Assembly: GCF_032854445.1 (NCBI RefSeq)
Contig: NW_027018035.1
Coordinates: forward strand, 1 to 64,000
Length of the DNA: 64,000 nucleotides
Direction: 5' to 3'
From: Liolophura sinensis
Lineage: Eukaryota; Mollusca; Polyplacophora; Chitonida; Chitonidae
Part shown: one piece after another, positions 61,957 through 64,000 of the stretch
How positions within the stretch are numbered: position 1 is the stretch's first letter
Layout of the letters: each line of letters starts with the position of its first letter
The notes under the pieces: model-generated
What the model saw: only the letters and a program-made list of their open reading frames with translations
The model's database searches: none
What the model was told of the DNA's origin: nothing
Position numbers and translations under genes: made by a program

Positions 61957-64000
61957 GAATGAATGAATGATTATGGCTTAACGCCACATCGGCAATATTT
62001 CAGCCATATCGTGGTGAGAACAAGGTCAAAAAACAGGAGACGGTTAAGGTTTTCGAAATGATGGTGAGAACATCAAAAATCAAACAAAAAGTACAGACAT
62101 GTTTAAAATCAGATAAGAAAAAACCAAAATAGCTAAAATTCAAAAAACCATCATATTTAAAAATGGTAAATCTGGAAAGCTGTATGTATGTAACTTTTAT
62201 CTATAAATATTTCAGACATTTGAAATTTATATTTTATGTTATAGGCCAAAGGCCTTCAAATATTTTATGACTACATCGCCAGCGATGCTGTCAAATAAAT
62301 CATATATAGAGTTGGCCGTGTTGAACCTTTGCCTAACATGGGCAAAGTCTACAGTTAACAAGGATATGTTTCATGCCATATTAACCATCACATCCAACAC
62401 ACTCGGGAGCACTGCTCCCATCTAACATGAAATTGTGTGTCAGATGAGAATGCCCAATACGACACCTCGTTAAAACTACCTGGTCTCTGCGTGACAGTTT
62501 ACAAGTATAGGCATTGTAGTCAATGACCGGGTGAATAGCATGCAGTTTATTATGGATCTGCAAATCCCATTCACCTTGCCAAAGGCGACGAATATATTTA
62601 AGAATATTCGACCTCACGTCAGTATAAGGGGTTTTAACCCGAGATACAGGTTTATATAAGGTAGCTTTCGCTTCCCTGTCCACAACTGTGTTTCCATGGA
62701 TACCAGTGTGACTTGGTATCCAACAGAATATTATGTCTTTACCTCTTTTAATTAGTTTTCTATGTTTGGCTATGATTTCAAGTATCAATGGATTTTGAAA
62801 TTTATTATTCTGAATCGCCAAAAGGCAAGACAGCGAGTCGCTTCATATCACTGCGCTCTGGGCATGCCCAGAAGAAACATATGATAAGGCCAGGAGTATA
62901 GCCATGGCCTCTGCTGAATAGATAGAAGATGAAGGTGGCAGACGAAGAGAAGTGACCCGCTGCTCTAAGACAGCCCCAGCCGCAACCCTGTCCCCATCCC
63001 GCAACCCGTCAGTATATATAAATTTATAATCCATATAATAAGCCCTGATTTCAGCAAAACCTTGCTGAATTATAAGAGGGTTTGTATTTGATTTATTGTA
63101 TGTACGTAGATCAAATATTAGTTTAGGTTGTGGAGGAAGCCAGGGATGAGACTCCAGGAAAGATACCGGAGCTATATCCCCCAGCTTGGTATTAGATTCC
63201 ACAGTATGGTCCTGTATGCGAAGACCGATCGAAGGGATCTTGTTATGACATTTAGTATATTTGTCTACATATAATGGATTGAAAACACAGTCGTAGGCAC
63301 GGTTTGTTGGGTAGGCTTTAGGCTTTGTAGCATATTGAAGGCTAAGTTTTATACGTCGGCTATGTAAAGAAGGCTCATTTGCCTCCACGTATAAACTTTC
63401 TACTGGTGAGGTTCTAAAAGTACCAAGGCTGAGCCTCAAACCTTGGTAATGAACTGGATCCAATATTTTCATATACGGCTTCCTAGCGGAACCGTAAATG
63501 GATCCATAGTCCAATTTAGACCTCACCAGAGAACGATATAGTCAGCACCCCAATCGGTGCTAGACACGACCTTAATTATATCGAGAGCCTTTGTCCATTT
63601 AGCCTTAAGCATTTTATATGAGGTATAAAAGATAGCTTACTATCAAGTATTATACCTAAAAATTTAGTTTCTCCAACAATTTTAACCTGTTCACCACAAA
63701 AAGTAAGCTCGCGATCAAGATGAAGTTTCCGTTTGTTACAAAAATGCATACCGACGGTTTTAGACGTTAAAATCTAAAACCGTTTTCAGTTGCCCATTTC
63801 TCGATTTTATTAAGACAAAGCTGCAACTGACGTTTGATATTATTAATATTCTTACCTCCGTACCATATAACGAAATCATCCACGTATAAAGAACCCTGTG
63901 TGCCAGATGGTAATGTTTTTGCTCGGCTATTTATTTTTTATGCTAAAGAGAGTTGGTGACAGAATACTGCCCTGGGGTACACCCATTTCCTGCTCATAAG
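61957..64000 (-). mobile_element. LINE-A copy L16, runs off the right edge
   Basis: Antisense copy whose 3' end (AATG repeats, hairpin at about 61982-62018) lies inside L15 EN. 3'UTR, C-terminus, RNase H, connection and the start of RT are present up to the window edge. Reading frames are long and stops are few, so this is one of the less decayed copies. Confidence 0.92.
62381..64000 (-). pseudogene. L16 ORF2, RT, connection and RNase H
   Basis: Connection plus RNase H start are open for 227 codons (62843-63526): LDYGSIYGSARKPYMKILD, LSLQYATKPKAYPTNRAYDCVFNPLYVDKYTKC, SHPWLPPQPKLIFDLRTYN and YTDGLRDGDRVAAGAV (Ser to Leu in the DGSKDG motif), SAEAMAILLALSYVSSG. After a frameshift, 62381-62821 is open for 146 codons: CWIPSHTGIHGNTVVDREAKATL, LWQGEWDLQIHNKLHAIHPVIDYN, RDQVVLTRCRIGHSHLTHNF, ending at the finger CVGCDG with TAA. 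RT (63540-64000) has SKTVGMHFCNKRKLH and VDDF-type codons. Partial at the window edge. Confidence 0.88.

Noticed and set aside
1-64000. CRISPR arrays, rRNA genes or prokaryotic operons
   Set aside because: No regularly spaced short repeats, no rRNA-like sequence, and the content is spliced and retroelement-rich eukaryotic DNA.

Overview
This is eukaryotic, intron-bearing, AT-rich DNA, most likely from a lophotrochozoan such as a marine mollusc. That assignment is inferred from the style of the tRNA-derived SINEs, the Penelope-like element and the I/Nimb-like LINE. I see no confident host gene, rRNA, functional tRNA or CRISPR. The window is a transposon graveyard. Roughly three quarters of it is one non-LTR retrotransposon family, called LINE-A here, in about 16 broken copies (L1-L16) lying in both orientations and partly nested.

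LINE-A layout in the sense direction: a 5'UTR of about 0.6-0.7 kb ending in a (TA)n tract; ORF1, a gag-like protein with three zinc knuckles; ORF2, which starts on a TAATG overlap with the ORF1 stop and encodes an APE-type endonuclease (EN), reverse transcriptase (RT), RNase H and a C-terminal CCHC motif; and a 3'UTR ending in a small hairpin and (ATTC)n-like repeats. EN+RT+RNase H with gag knuckles is the I/Nimb-type arrangement. No copy is intact. The best are L4 (9804-15928), L10 (37838-43052) and L7 (22850-31350, interrupted).

Layout: 1-1262 LINE-A pieces; 1405-6860 Penelope-like fragments (P1, P2), SINEs and unrecognised DNA; 7135-17645 L3 (+), split by the whole of L4 (-); 17660-21775 L5 and a solo 5'UTR; 21776-22849 nothing recognised; 22850-31350 L7 (-), split by a SINE plus L8 (+); 31459-34076 Penelope-like P3; 34110-48541 a head-to-tail run L9-L13 (mostly +); 48542-58196 L14 (-), interrupted by a 3.7-kb inverted-repeat DNA transposon (TX) and by a Harbinger exon fragment; 58197-64000 L15 and L16 (-).

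The strongest observations are: (1) LINE-A and two or three unrelated-looking SINE families end in the same 3' hairpin, with a conserved loop and compensating stem changes, which suggests the SINEs are copied by LINE-A-type reverse transcriptase; (2) TX, a DNA transposon with 23-bp terminal inverted repeats, complex subterminal inverted repeats and a spliced, decayed gene of a metazoan protein family that I know only as uncharacterised, which is probably its transposase; (3) 60-65-bp micro-insertions of the LINE-A and Penelope 3' ends flanked by target-site duplications. Boundaries were read by eye and are good to about 10-20 bases except where a target-site duplication fixes them.
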